Below, in pieces: positions 47,659 to 59,573 of a stretch of 64,000 nt of DNA. The notes under the pieces were generated by a model. It saw only the letters and a program-made list of their open reading frames with translations. It was not told the origin of the DNA and searched no databases. Where the stretch lies: assembly GCA_007258455.2 (NCBI GenBank), contig VDFB02000001.1, positions 17,046,162-17,110,161 on the forward strand, given 5' to 3'. Position numbers and translations under genes: made by a program. Origin of the DNA: Sequoia sempervirens (Eukaryota; Streptophyta; Pinopsida; Cupressales; Cupressaceae). Position 1 is the stretch's first letter. Each line of letters opens with the position of its first letter.

Positions 47659-48230
47659 CTTTAGTAAACTTCTTAGGATCATACACTTCTTCAATAGTTG
47701 AAACCTTATAACTATAACTCTTCAAAAGGGTCATCAAGATCTTCTCCATCACATCTTCATCAATTAGAGTGTGTCCTTGAATCTTCACTTCATTCACTGC
47801 AATATCAACTCTCTAGAAATAGCTCACAATATCTTCACCTTCTTTCATTTTCAAATTCTCATATCTTCGCTTTCCTATTAGTTTCTTTGAAAATTTCACT
47901 CCATCATTTCCTTCATAAATATATTCTAACTTCTTCCATACTTCATAAGAAGTTCCCAAAGAAATAACTTTTGTTCGCTCAGTCTTAGATGAAGCACTGT
48001 AGATCGCATACCACACTTTTTCATTCTCCTCATAAGCAAAAACCTTATCTGCAGTAGTAGGACAACTTGTCGATGAAACATACTTTGTCTTAATAGTCTT
48101 CTAGGTCTTGTAGCCAAGAGAGATAATGTAACCTCTCATCTACACTTTAGTCAGATCCATCAACCATAGGGATCACCAATTTGTGCACCATCCAATCTAC
48201 CTCAAGAAGTTAATCTTTTCACCAAGGAAC
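47659..48230 (-). pseudogene. copia-1 gag N-terminal half
   Basis: Minus-strand frames give TADKVFAYEENEKVWYAIYS, SLGTSYEVWKKLEYIYEG, LIGKRRYENLKMKEGEDIV, then VNEVKIQGHTLIDEDV, MEKILMTLLKSYSYKVS and EEVYDPKKFTK, the UBN2-type Gag of Ty1/copia. It starts just inside the primer-binding site at 48235-48246 and is cut off by the gypsy LTR at 47658. The rest of the protein continues in frame at 11109. One frame change near 47820 and an early stop show decay. Confidence 0.85.
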
Positions 48231-48234
48231 CAAA

Positions 48235-48246
48235 TCTATGATACCA
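48235..48246 (-). other. tRNA-iMet primer-binding site of copia-1
   Basis: The minus strand reads TGGTATCATAGA, ten of twelve bases of the initiator-Met complement, two bases inside the LTR edge at 48249. It fixes the orientation and the LTR end. Confidence 0.8.
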
Positions 48247-48248
48247 AT

Positions 48249-49736
48249 TGTTGAAAGGTGCAAGCCAACTAAGAGCGGGGTGAATTAGTTGCCACCAAAC
48301 TCAAATACAAATCTCAAACACTTATCAATTTCTTATCCCCTCAATTCTATTATTATTAAGTATGAACATAAAATGCAGATAACAGAAAGCAATATCAATA
48401 GAGGAAACATCAGATTTATGTGGAAAACCCAATGAGGGAAAAACCATAGTGAGGATTAACTCACAATATAAAGTAATAGAAAAACCAAATATAAGAGGCT
48501 CACTGCCTACATACAAAGGCTCACTTCCTATAGAAAGGACTCACTGTCTAATAGGGAGGCTCACTTCCTACATATACAAAAGATTACAATAAAGATCCAC
48601 CACAATAGGTTACACACATTCGTAGTCTTGATTAGAAGAATTGTAGACACCGTCAACTCACTACTTCTAGGAATCTAACACATTAAAGTACTGCTACCTC
48701 AATTCACTTTCGTACAACTCTACTTTTCTTCTTGATTCTATAGGTATTCACAATATCTTGATTTACATTTACACCCTCTTCAACGTTAGAAAATTTCTCC
48801 AAGGTCATCTACATATGCTTCATTTCATGAATTCAAATTAAGTCAGAAACTCAACATTCCCATGATGAAAAGGAATGAGAGAAGACCACACCAATACTTA
48901 ACTATGACCCAAAACAACGTCTCAAATCAATCACACACTTCCTTAATTAATTCTTAATCATTTGTATGAAGTGTAAACACCAAGTTGTCCAAACCTATTG
49001 AAAACATAAATGAACATTGAAGTACATGCTTCCCAACAAGAAGATAATACGTGGATGACATAACATGCTTCATCTTGCATGAGAACACATCTTTGATACC
49101 TTCAAATGCATCTACATCATCTGCAACAATCTTTAAATCCTGAAAAATTCTCACCAGTCCATCCAGATAGTACAAATACACACACTAATACTAAAACTCA
49201 TCTTTCGTAGCACCAGACCATAAACATCTTTGTCAGAACACAAGGAACACCATTAAAAAAAGTATTCTAGATATGTAATGCCTAAAACAAATCAGCGGAG
49301 GACTGCGGAGCAAAGACATTTCTCCCAGTCCATAGACAAACAACTTTATCAAACAAGTTAACATACCAGTGATCACAACTTTCACTCTCCATCAAACCAA
49401 AAGCTACAAGTAGGGAGATATCACCAACAAAATCCCATAAACAACCCTTCATATTTGCACAAGCATAGGATCAACACAAAAGAAACATAGAGCACATACT
49501 GGAAAAAATTCTAAACACATACATAACTCTAACTTCACTCTTTATTAATTTTCTCAAAAGCACTTGGTAAACCATCATATCAGCATCTTTGCAACACTAT
49601 AAAAATATCTCCATGTACTCACAATCATCTCAACAACACCTCATCTGTACATGCACAACTGACAACATCTTGTACTATGTTGACATCAATGAAAACATTA
49701 GTGACAACACCACCAAACTTGCTCATACTTGCAACA
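48249..49736 (-). repeat. copia-1 5' LTR (about 1.49 kb)
   Basis: The inner edge TGTTGAAAGG on the plus strand is fixed by the primer-binding site. The outer edge is set at GCAACA (49736), after an ATCAATGAAAACA word that resembles the ATCAATGACAACAC near the outer end of the copia-2 LTR. The block TATGTGGAAAACCC...GGGAAAAACCATAGTGAG and the GGCTCACTTCCTA words are shared with the 720-1707 LTR. The outer edge is approximate, since the partner LTR is outside the window. Confidence 0.6.
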
Positions 49737-52700
49737 ATCTTAACTTTAGAAAAATAGTTTTACTTTGAAAAGAAATTTCTAATTTCTTTAAAGGAATACA
49801 ATTTTTTTTTTCTATGTTTGGTGATTGTTGTTATTTAGAAGATATACTATATATATTTTTGCCTTGAAAGCAAAAAAATTTTAATGTAATTGATAGTAGT
49901 AGTTGTGAAGATTGTATTTCGGTTTTCTTTGAGCAATAAGAATATTGATACCTTGCCCCATTGATGTTTCCTTGGCATTTTGTCAAATTTTTTCCATGTA
50001 AATATGTGTCTACCGTGTTATTCTATTCTATTTTATTTTCTCTATTATTTGTTCGCAACTAATTTGTGTTGCAACTATTTTATTTATTCTAGGTTTCTAG
50101 CTTTTGCTTGCACAACAGAAAGGAGGAACAATTAAATGAATAGTGAGGTGTTACTTGTTTCGCCATATAAGTTCAAGACTCCTGATGCATCACCACCTTT
50201 ACCCAAACTAGAGTGCAAAAAATAGGAGTTGACATATTCAACATCAACTAATGGAGAGCCTCCAACTTAATGACAGGAAAACCCATCTCTCTTTCACAAT
50301 AAAGAAAAGGCCTAGATACCTTCTTAGCTATCCAATTTAAAATAACAACAACATATCATTGATGGCAATCAATTTGACAACCTCAAATTGAAAGTATATG
50401 TGTTTGTTTATTTTTGTTCCTTTTGGTGATCAATGAAAGTGTATTTGTTTATTTTCTTTTGTTTTTAGTCCCTATCATATTGCAAATTTGAAAAAATCTC
50501 TTAAAGAATATGCCATGATCTTATACCATTTACATAATTTGAAATAACTTCTTCCATAGGTGTTACTTGAACAAAATTATTATAAAATTGAAGAAGAAAG
50601 TCATTTTACAATGGAGATAAGTTATTTAGATTGATAAATAACAAATTGAGGTGTTTAGAAATATCTCCTATATTCTAAAGTGGCTAAAATAACTTTGTAT
50701 GGGACGATGTTTGTGATGGTGTATATGCAAAGGAGATATGTATTGAGTTTTTGTAATAACAAAAGTTGACATGGCCGCCTCTAAAAGTAAGAGTACTAAA
50801 TCACCATTTATCATGTGTCTTATTTATTGGCATTATAAATGTCTATGCATTTTTATTTTCCACATCATCATCTATATTGAAGAACTCTCCATCTCCACAC
50901 ACACATATCATTCCTTGAGATGGAATGTCACTTCCTCTTTCTAGTAAAGGGATTAGACCACTCTACACACATAGAATTTAGTCATATATTTCATAAATAT
51001 CACTAGCATTATTTATTAAGACATTGAGTGCACAAACACTAATAATCTACATATACAAATTGATATAATGTTTACAAATAATTAGAAAGGATAGTAATAT
51101 GACAATGTCAAAAGGGTGCCAATTCAATTTTAAATAAAATTATAATCAAAACCAAATAAAAACAAGTTTGTTTTCATCATGCATTAAATGAGTACTAAGT
51201 GGACCATTCATGCTCAAAAAAAATGGATTCATGTGAACCACTACCTATGAAATATAGGTCAATAAATTTAAGTTAAAAAATATATAATTGAATCTTGAAA
51301 AAAAACCATAATTTGATACATTGAAAACTACTTGAAGTACTTGTTTTAATCTTAATAGAACCATAAATCAAAACCTCACAAGTTTAATCAATAAAGAAAT
51401 ATGATTACCTTATAACTTTTAAGAGTTTTAGAATGTTCCAAAAATATTGAGTTTTCTTGAACGACCTCAATAATAATTTTACTTTATTTTATGCTTGGGA
51501 GAATTTTATTTGTTTGGTGCCACATTAGCTCCATTTCCACACATTGGGATAACTTTCTTCTTTTTATTTGGTCTTGGTTATCTAATTTTATTTATAGTTC
51601 AATCGACTCTCTTATGATGTAGTCATTTATTTAACTATCCTTTCTTATAATTTTTAAATATCATATTAATTTTAATATGTGCATTACTAATTTTTTTGTT
51701 CAATTAATGTTTTAATAAGTGATACTATTAATACTATTGAGAATGACTAAATACTAAGTATGGATAGTGATTAGATTCCTTTGTTAGAAATGAGAAGTGA
51801 CATTTCAATTGGAGGAATTGATATTGTAGCTATAGATGTGTGTTAATAGAGAGTGCTTTGATATAGAAGAGGATATAGTGGCCAATAAAAGAAAAATAAA
51901 TTTAAAATATTAAGAATGAAGCTACAAAGTAAGCAGTGATTTAGTGATTTTAGTTTTAGAGATAATCATCCTAACTACCATCATTACCACAACTCACTAC
52001 ATATCTATTGTATTTACATAGTCATGTACAAAATTTATTTAATTCATGCTACATTATATTTTATTACAACAAACATGATCCTAATTCAACTCTAAAAATT
52101 TTTAGATTTTGATGCTCATTTTTGTAGCATTTAGAAATAAAAATGTAGACTCAAAGTAATAATTTATTTTATATGTTAGGGTTTAGTGAAAGGTGAAATT
52201 ATTGTAGTTGGACAAATGTTACCTAGGTTTTATGCTATGTGGTGTGGAGTTGGTGACAATGCACCCTAGACTCGTGTAAAGTGGCATTGTGTAGTTGGAA
52301 AAAACACACTCTAGCACTTACACTAGGTGGCATTATGTAGTTGAGCTAATGTTATGAATTTTATTTTATGCCAAGATATGCAAAGGAAAAAGAAAATAAT
52401 CTTGAAAGTGAACTCATTCTTGCACTTGAGAAATTTAGTCATTTGGAACTCAAGAAAGTAGGAAAATCATAATTTTGGGGCTTTTATTTTTTATTATTGG
52501 GTAAAATTTTCTTGCAAGGTGATGTATTTCTATTTAGTTAACACAATTTTTTTGATAAATTTCTACTAACTCATTAATTGAGCATACCAAATTCTACATG
52601 AAATTCAAGTAAATTTTTTGAGCTATTATGATATGTGGTTATTGTAAATTGAATAGTTTAATGAGGAAGGGAGTGACAACATGTTGGAGCTTAAGTAAAA

Positions 52701-52889
52701 TTATAATGAGATACAATGAATTATTTAAGAGAAGCACAATTATATTATTCACATAATTTTCAATTTTTATTTCATTGTTTGTCTTTTCTATTTTTAAGGG
52801 AAGATTCTATGCTCTTCCAATTTAGAAACTAAAGTCTTGGGTTAGATTCATAGGTCCTCTTTATTAGTGATGGCCCTTATCAATTTGTG
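49737..52889. other. AT-rich intergenic DNA, nothing recognised
   Basis: No frame above 60 codons and no repeat, RNA gene or element end that I could see. Confidence 0.5.
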
Positions 52890-53069
52890 CACTATGATCT
52901 CACTGATCTATGTGCCTATATTTATTCAAGGAAGTTAGATTTTTTATAAAATGGAAAGCAGCACCAAGAGCACATCATTTTTTTCCTATAAATTTAGTTT
53001 CTATGTTTAATCAATGCAACTAGGGGGTATTTTAATGTCATCATTAAATATGATATATTTGGTACTTTC
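52890..53069 (+). repeat. dispersed repeat, copy 1 (partner 59391-59573)
   Basis: CACTATGATCTCA, CTATGTGCCTATATTTATTC, CACCAAGAG, AATCAATGCAACTAG and GTCATCATTAAATAT occur in the same order and strand at 59391-59573. Copy 2 is joined to a P450 C-terminal fragment; copy 1 is not. Confidence 0.8.
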
Positions 53070-54823
53070 CTCTGACTTATTTTTTACCTCTTTTCCTTTT
53101 ACCAATCATCCCACTTCCACTACCATTGGACTACATATAAGGAAGCTTAGAAGCATAAGATCTCATGTAAATTTTGGAAGATGTGGAGGAAGAGTGTAGT
53201 GCTATAGAGCAAGAGATAGAGTGACCAATAAATTTCTCTACAAATTTATATATATTATTCTTTGTTACTCTTAAGTCATGGGTATACTTTACAATACACA
53301 CTTCCATATCCTTCCATTGATTTGTAAATAATTATCAAATAGTTTTAATACACAATCCAAAATTTCTCAATGTATGTGGAAATTAGGTAATAGAAAACTC
53401 GCATTTGTGTGATGTGTAGAGTCCTTTCATTGGTATAAATTTTTATTCTAATTGTAGCCACTAGAAGATTGTTTATCATCTACATAGATAATGGTAAGAA
53501 ATAATCTATGTATGTTACACCATTTCCCTACTCAACTCATAATTTGTGTTCTTATTCTTTGAAAAGTTTCATTCTCATCAAGGTCTTCTATGCTTATTTC
53601 ACACACTAATCAATTTTAATGTGACATGTTCCTTGTCCCTTATCCAATTTTGCATTCCCATTGTTACTAACTACTTAGTTTCACTTTGCTTCATTTTAGA
53701 AGTAGTCTTTCATCAAAAAATAATTATATATTTTCTTTGTCTATGTTCTTTCATTTAAAGACATTAAATATCCACAATCGACAATATTAAATCTCGGATG
53801 TTGCTAGATTTGAATGCATAAATATTTTTCCATCAACTTTTCAAATCACACTACATGATCCATTATTATGATGTAGAGAGTAAGGATTGGTGGATTTTTT
53901 TTGGATTACTCGATACATTCTATTCATGGATCATTGAGGGTGATATGAAAAGTTATTAACATGATCAGATATAGAAACATACAAGATCTAATATGTTGTT
54001 TCAAGTCATAAAATTTTACAATATTTTCATTATAATGATCAAATTTCATTCATTTTGTTATGATATTGCCAGGCACACCAATTCAGTTGTATAAATACAA
54101 TTTTATTATAACTAAGAAATGAGTGATGGGATCTATTATGCTCAAAGAAGCCATTTTTAATACATGAATGAAGCTCAAGCTCATTTTTGTTTATTTCATA
54201 GAAAAATTACCACTAGTTTGTCACGTATGGTGTACATCAAATGTATTAGAATACAATGTAGTATATTTATTGATTTCAATTTTAGAGTCAATTTAAGAAA
54301 AATTATCATGGATATTAAAATCTCTAGTGCCATATATATGTACATCCTTTTGAATTTCTTATATTAATTTCATTCTTAGCCTTAGCATTTTTTGAGAATA
54401 TTGAATGAGATTAATTTAATGTTTATGTTAAACTTATTTCTTCATGTAATTCCTCTATCATATTGTAGAGAACTTCTCTCTTATTATGAAATGCAAATTG
54501 AGATAAGAATTTATATCCTCATATTTGATTAAATACTATGTAACACTTGATAAGCACTTGCATTCACAATCATGAGCTTAACTTTACAAAGCCACTCCTA
54601 CGAGTGAACTCCATAAAATAAAATGTTAAACACCTTGTCATAAAAATAACATTTTTTATTAATAATTTCAATATTGAATGATAGAACCACTAATCTCTCA
54701 TATCCAATAGATATTCAAATATAACTATCTACTTTTGAGACTTTATCACAAATTACGAAACTTCAATAAATATTTTGTTAAGACTATAACAAATTGACAT
54801 AACCACTACAAGCAAGTGAAATA
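53070..54823. other. intergenic, 3' side of the P450 gene
   Basis: AT-rich, with short ORFs (53546-53758, 54164-54367) of no known family. No canonical AATAAA stands close behind the P450 stop on the minus strand. Confidence 0.45.
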
Positions 54824-56433
54824 CTAGTACATATGGTGTGGAAGACGTGGTACCGGGATTGCTTTAAACTCTTTGAAGGTAATTCCAAATTCGTCCGTTA
54901 TGTCCGTCATGTCCATCAGCTCACATCTCTTCCCGTCTGGAAGTTTCCACTCAAATGAATGAAGTAAAGAAGCCAAAACAAAATGAACCATACGGCTTGC
55001 CAACGGAACCGCTGGACAAATTCTTCTTCCCGCTCCGAATGGAATTAGTTCAAAGTTTTGTCCGCTGTATTCTATCTTGCTATTCTCTCCCTCCAAAAAT
55101 CTCTCTGGCATGAATTCCAAAGGATTGTTCCAAATTGAAGGGTCTCTCCCAATGGCCCACGCGTTCACTATCACCTGGGCGTCTTTGGGTATCACATATC
55201 CCCCGATCTCGCAAGATGTTTTGGCTTTGTGGGGGAGCAGCAGTGGAACGGCTGGGTGCAGTCGGAATATTTCCTTCACGGCTGCATGGAGATAAAACAG
55301 ACGATCTACATCAGATTCTTCCACCCTTCTGTTGTAACCAACTACTTCGTCCAATTCCTGTCGGAGTCGTTTTAATTTCTGTGGATTGCGAATGAATTCT
55401 GCCATGCCCCATTCTATTGTTGTAGTGGCCGTTTCAGTACCCGCAACAAACAATTCCTGAAATCAAAAAGCACAATTAGAGATCTCGAAAATATCAGAGA
55501 TTTATAAACCTTTAAAAAAAAAAAAAACATTCCAGTACTACTCACAGCTATCAAGGCTCGAATACCAGCGAGAGTAAATTCTTCACTTCTTGAATCCAGC
55601 AGAACATCCAGAAAATCCTTCTCCAAGTCGTTACGCTCAACGGTTTGGCTAGTGGCGGCAAGCCTTTTCTGTATTAACGTATCAGAAAAGTCATACAATG
55701 TCTTGAAATGCCTGGCCATCTGACGGGACACGCCCTGGGGGTCGAGGAACCGGAGATACGGAAAAAAGTCCGCCGAATTGGGCTTTCCGAGGAGCTTCAT
55801 TACTTTCCAGATGGTATCTTTGAGCTCCGCAGAAGCTGGATTGTGCGGATCGAAGACGCTTGTGCTGAAGATCATGTTGCTTAACAAATTGAGAGACGTG
55901 CAGAACACCGTCCGCCCGATATCTATTACCTTTTCCTTGTCCTGGAAAATGAGTCGAATCGTGCGAAACACTTGATCTCTTCTGAGGTGTTCCAGAGCAT
56001 CCAGTCTTTTGCGGCTGAAAAGCTCAACAGTTGAAATTCGTCGGAGATTGCGCCAGTAATGGCCGTATTCACCCCAAACTAGCGATGACTTGTGATGGGA
56101 AAGGGACTTGAGTGCTTCTAGCACCTGTCGCCCCGCGAAGATGTGATCGTGTGTTTTGAGGATCTCCCTGGCCATGAAAGGAGATAAGACCACTACTGCT
56201 GTTTTCATGCCCAGACGGAGTGTCATCAGTGGGCCGTATTGCAGGGAGAGGTCATACATAGACTCGTGTGGCCTTTTCCCCAGCTGAAAGAGGTTTCCCA
56301 CAACAGGCCAAGCAGGAGGCCCTGGGGGAAGAGGAAGCCTTGTCTTACTCTGCCTTCTCCATCCATAGAAGAATAATATCAGTGAAACAGCAGTAAGGAG
56401 CACAGAGAACCAAGACAGCGGTAGAATATCCAT
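54824..56433 (-). CDS. cytochrome P450, CYP71 clan (CYP76-like), two exons, 506 aa
   Basis: Exon 1 is 56433-55546 (296 codons) and exon 2 is 55456-54824 (210 codons plus TAG), separated by an 89-bp phase-0 intron. The enzyme is an ER-anchored haem monooxygenase that hydroxylates small molecules, using electrons from P450 reductase. Visible parts: membrane anchor (residues 4-23), proline hinge LPPGPPAWP (35-43), C-helix WRNLR (127-131), I-helix AGTET (301-305), ExxR as EIFR (358-361), PERF (413-416) and the haem loop FGAGRRIC with Cys443. The residue two after Cys is Ala445 where Gly is usual, and the I-helix has Ala at position 306 instead of Thr/Ser. Length and intron position fit A-type plant P450s. 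No stop or frameshift. The C-terminus looks slightly shortened (GITFKEFKAIPVPR). The substrate cannot be told; CYP76-like is my best family guess. Confidence 0.9.
55457..55545 (-). other. P450 intron, 89 bp, phase 0
   Basis: Donor GCT|gtgagt and acceptor tttcag|GAA on the minus strand; joining gives IRALIA-ELFVAGTE, restoring the I-helix. A T-run of about 14 bases lies inside. This is the conserved intron position of A-type plant P450 genes. Confidence 0.9.
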
Positions 56434-56483
56434 TTAAACTGTAACAAGGAGACCCCTACCATGCTTGGTTTTCCAGGATACGC

Positions 56484-56492
56484 TATTTTATA
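56484..56492 (-). promoter_or_regulatory. probable TATA box of the P450 gene
   Basis: The minus strand reads CTATAAAATAG, 51-59 bases before the ATG at 56433. Initiation about 30 bases downstream would leave a 5' leader of roughly 20-30 bases. Further upstream a TTGACC word (W-box core, plus strand) lies at 56616-56621. Confidence 0.6.
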
Positions 56493-56639
56493 GCCAGAAC
56501 CTTATCGATGGATGCAGCGTTGCCACGCGTGATTCGCTAGTCGACATCTACTTCGGTGGAAAGCCCGAAAGACTACAACCGAGTCAAGTTGTTTTGGAAA
56601 ATATACGGTACAACCTTGACCAGGTGTCGACGGATGGCA

Positions 56640-57086
56640 GCGTTTGTCTAAGGTATTTATTAATTAATTGAAATCTAAAATCATGTTACATTTTCATATA
56701 TGGTCAAATGTTGCATGTTCAATATTAATTATTTAATATATGGTCAAATGTTGCATGGTTCTTGTTTGATAGATAATAATATATCTGATTTTCAATTAAT
56801 TTTTAAAAAAAAAAATAATTAAAAAAATAATAAATTTATGTTAGTAAATAAAATAATAAATTATTTTTTAATAAATAAATTATTGTAATGGTAAATTATG
56901 CATATTCACAACAATTCTCATTTACCTTTGAGTCCATATTAATTGAATGCCTTAATACTAACATATATATATGTATGTCAAGAGATATCTTTCTTGAGAT
57001 GTCTATTGCACTTTTATGTGAGAAATTGATTAAAAAATAGGAGCCTAGAGAAGGATATATCTCGATGTATTTTATATATATTATTA

Positions 57087-57090
<4 letters not shown>
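56640..57090. other. upstream region of the P450 gene
   Basis: AT-rich. The word ATATGGTCAAATGTTGCATG occurs twice, near 56699 and 56738, a short direct repeat of unknown role. No gene. Confidence 0.5.

Positions 57091-57122
<32 letters not shown>
57091..57122. repeat. GT dinucleotide microsatellite, 16 units
   Basis: Uninterrupted GT repeat, immediately before the TTAGGG-like array. Confidence 0.95.
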
Positions 57123-57125
<3 letters not shown>

Positions 57126-57159
57126 AGTAGCATTCGCAGCACCATATGTAAGACATTAA

Positions 57160-57480
57160 ATAAAATAGGGTTAGGATTAGTGTTAGAGTTAGGTTTAGAG
57201 ATATAATAAGGGTTAGGGTTAGGTTTAAAATTATAATTAGAGTTGGGTATAGGGTTAAGGTTAGAGTTAGGTTCAAAGATAGAATTAGCGTTAGAGTTAA
57301 GGTTAAGGGTAGGATTAGCATTAGGGTTATAATTAGATATAAGGTTACAATTAGAGTTAGGGTTGGTGATAAGGTTGGGGTTAAGGTTAGGGTTAGGGTT
57401 AGGGTTAGAGATAGAATTACAATAAGGAATAAGGTTAGGGTAAGGATTAGGATAACTGTTATCGTTGAGGATAGGGTTAG
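57160..57480 (+). repeat. degenerate TTAGGG-like interstitial array
   Basis: About 320 bases of GGTTAG words with variants (GAGTTAG, GGATTAG). The best part, near 57385-57408, is a perfect hexamer run. The period is mostly six, not the seven of the usual plant telomere TTTAGGG. The minus-strand ORF 57124-57321 (leucine/threonine) comes only from the repeat. Confidence 0.85.
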
Positions 57481-59317
57481 ATAAATAATTTAATAATGTA
57501 CAAAGTTGAGTTCTACAATACTCTTCTCTATTTACATTTATTTTTATTTTATATGTTTGGTCTCAAATATTATCCTCATTTACACCTATTTTCATATTTT
57601 TTATATTTATTTACACATATTATTATCTTCCATGTGTATACATTCATTCCTCATTGCATGCAAATGACTCTTGAAACTCAAAAAATATATTCAAATTTTT
57701 CAACTGTCACTTACAACATTTTTCCAATGTGAACCTAGTTTATATATGTTTTGCATAATTTTTGTTATGTTTCCATATTTAAATACTTTCATTTGAACAT
57801 TGATTGTTATGCTAGAATCATTCAATAACCTAGACTTCAAGGAACATTCATTATAAGAATATTTCAACTTAGATTATGAAAAGGAATCTAATAGGATTGG
57901 TTAGCTATTTTATTAATTTTATTTTATAATCCATTTTATTGATAGATCAATTGATTGATCTCAATTATATAATGTATAATCTATTGAAAACGATATGTAT
58001 CTCACATTCTAGCCTCCTAAGGACAAAAAATGTCTTGTTTCTTGAAATTAACATTTATGTTATTCACAAGTTAACTATGCATATCTCCAAACATGCTACA
58101 GGGTACGCACATAATAACTTGTCCAAAAATATTAGTTTCTAGTTTCTCTTAACAATTTTCTTATGTCAATTCATATTATATTATTGTTTCTAGAATTGTT
58201 ATTAGGTGAGTAATCTTTTTGTCTTTCTTTTTTAGATTTTAGAAATTGCATTTTACAAAAAAACCTAATGTGTATGAGGGAAATAATAATAATAATATAT
58301 AGTCAAGGATATCATCTATTAATTTCTTCCTTTGATGTCAAAATAAATGTATACCTAGGCATAACAAACAACCAACTTTAACACTTCATTTATGAATTTC
58401 TCTCTAAACATGTGAACCAAAATATATTTGGATTTTTTAACAAATTTTCTAAATAAAACATGAAATTTACATAAAAACACACAATTTTGTTTAATAAATC
58501 ATGAAACCAAAGTAAAAATACAAAACAAAAAAATATGTTGAGAATTGTGTAAACATTCCCTAAACCAATACCATAACATTTTAAAGAAAAGAAAAAAGAA
58601 AGAAATTGTTTAAGTTGCACTAATTCGAATGACCAATCTTACGTAACTACATGACAATATTTGATATATTAACATACTTATATAATTAACACCATTAGCA
58701 TTTATCATTGTTATTCACCACTTCTTTGAAATACATATATTAAATTGCTTATTTAATTATGTAAGTCATATAATTAAGCAAATATATCATATTTTCAATA
58801 GATTCAAATTGAAAACAATAACAAAACTTGTACCTTCCTACAAATTATAATTGTTAGTAATAATTTTTTTCTTTTATCCAAAAAACTAATTATAAAATTC
58901 AATATAACTAATTTCTTATTATTAAGAAAAATAAATAAAATAAGATGATAAAGTTCTTAAAAATATATTTATATAAAAAAAGAGTTTTTTATTAAATTAA
59001 GTTCGGTTTTTAAAAGGACCCAAACGACGTTACAATGAAGAAGAACAGAAACAGCAAGCACAACAAAACGGATCATTACTCAAAATTGTCTTTTGTGAAA
59101 AGTTTGTCGAGTACAATGTTGATAATAAAACTATTAAATAAATAAACTTTAATAAATTATTGAAAACAAAAAACTTACAGATATTCTAACAATATTGATC
59201 TACATCACGAGCTTTAGCGACATGAATTTGCAATCGATTTTGTTTTGACTTGACTTGTATACTAAGACAATTATTCATCAAGAAATACAAGAGACACATA
59301 CAATACGAGTCCGGCAC
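57481..59317. other. AT-rich intergenic DNA, nothing recognised
   Basis: Short ORFs (57496-57732, 57939-58142, 58390-58620) have skewed composition and no known family. Confidence 0.5.
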
Positions 59318-59391
59318 CGCTAGTAAATATTATGTGGGAGACGTGGAATGGGGATTGTTTGAAAGTAACTCCAAATTCGTCCGTCATGTCC
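59318..59391 (-). pseudogene. P450 C-terminal fragment
   Basis: The minus strand reads MTDEFGVTFK, matching the last 25-30 codons of the intact P450 (ITDEFGITFK), and the DNA aligns with 54830-54910 with a small internal deletion. It then breaks into the dispersed repeat at 59391. A relic of a neighbouring P450 copy; plus-strand ORFs at 59250-59514 are unrelated shadows. Confidence 0.75.
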
Positions 59392-59573
59392 ACTATGATC
59401 TCATTGATCTATGTGCCTATATTTATTCAAGGAAGTTGGAATTTTCATACAAAAAGGAATCCACCACCAAGAGTAGATCATTGTTTTGCCTATAGATTTA
59501 GTCTCTATGTCTAATCAATGCAACTAGAGGGGTATTTTCATGTCATCATTAAATATAATATATTTTGTACTTT
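59391..59573 (+). repeat. dispersed repeat, copy 2 (partner 52890-53069)
   Basis: Same order of words as copy 1 over about 180 bases. Its left edge coincides with the end of the P450 relic. Confidence 0.8.

Noticed and set aside
55077..55395. Plus-strand frames across P450 exon 2
   Set aside because: Shadows of the coding strand, which carries all P450 motifs.
57124..57321. Leucine/threonine-rich 65-codon frame
   Set aside because: It is the antisense of the TTAGGG-like array.
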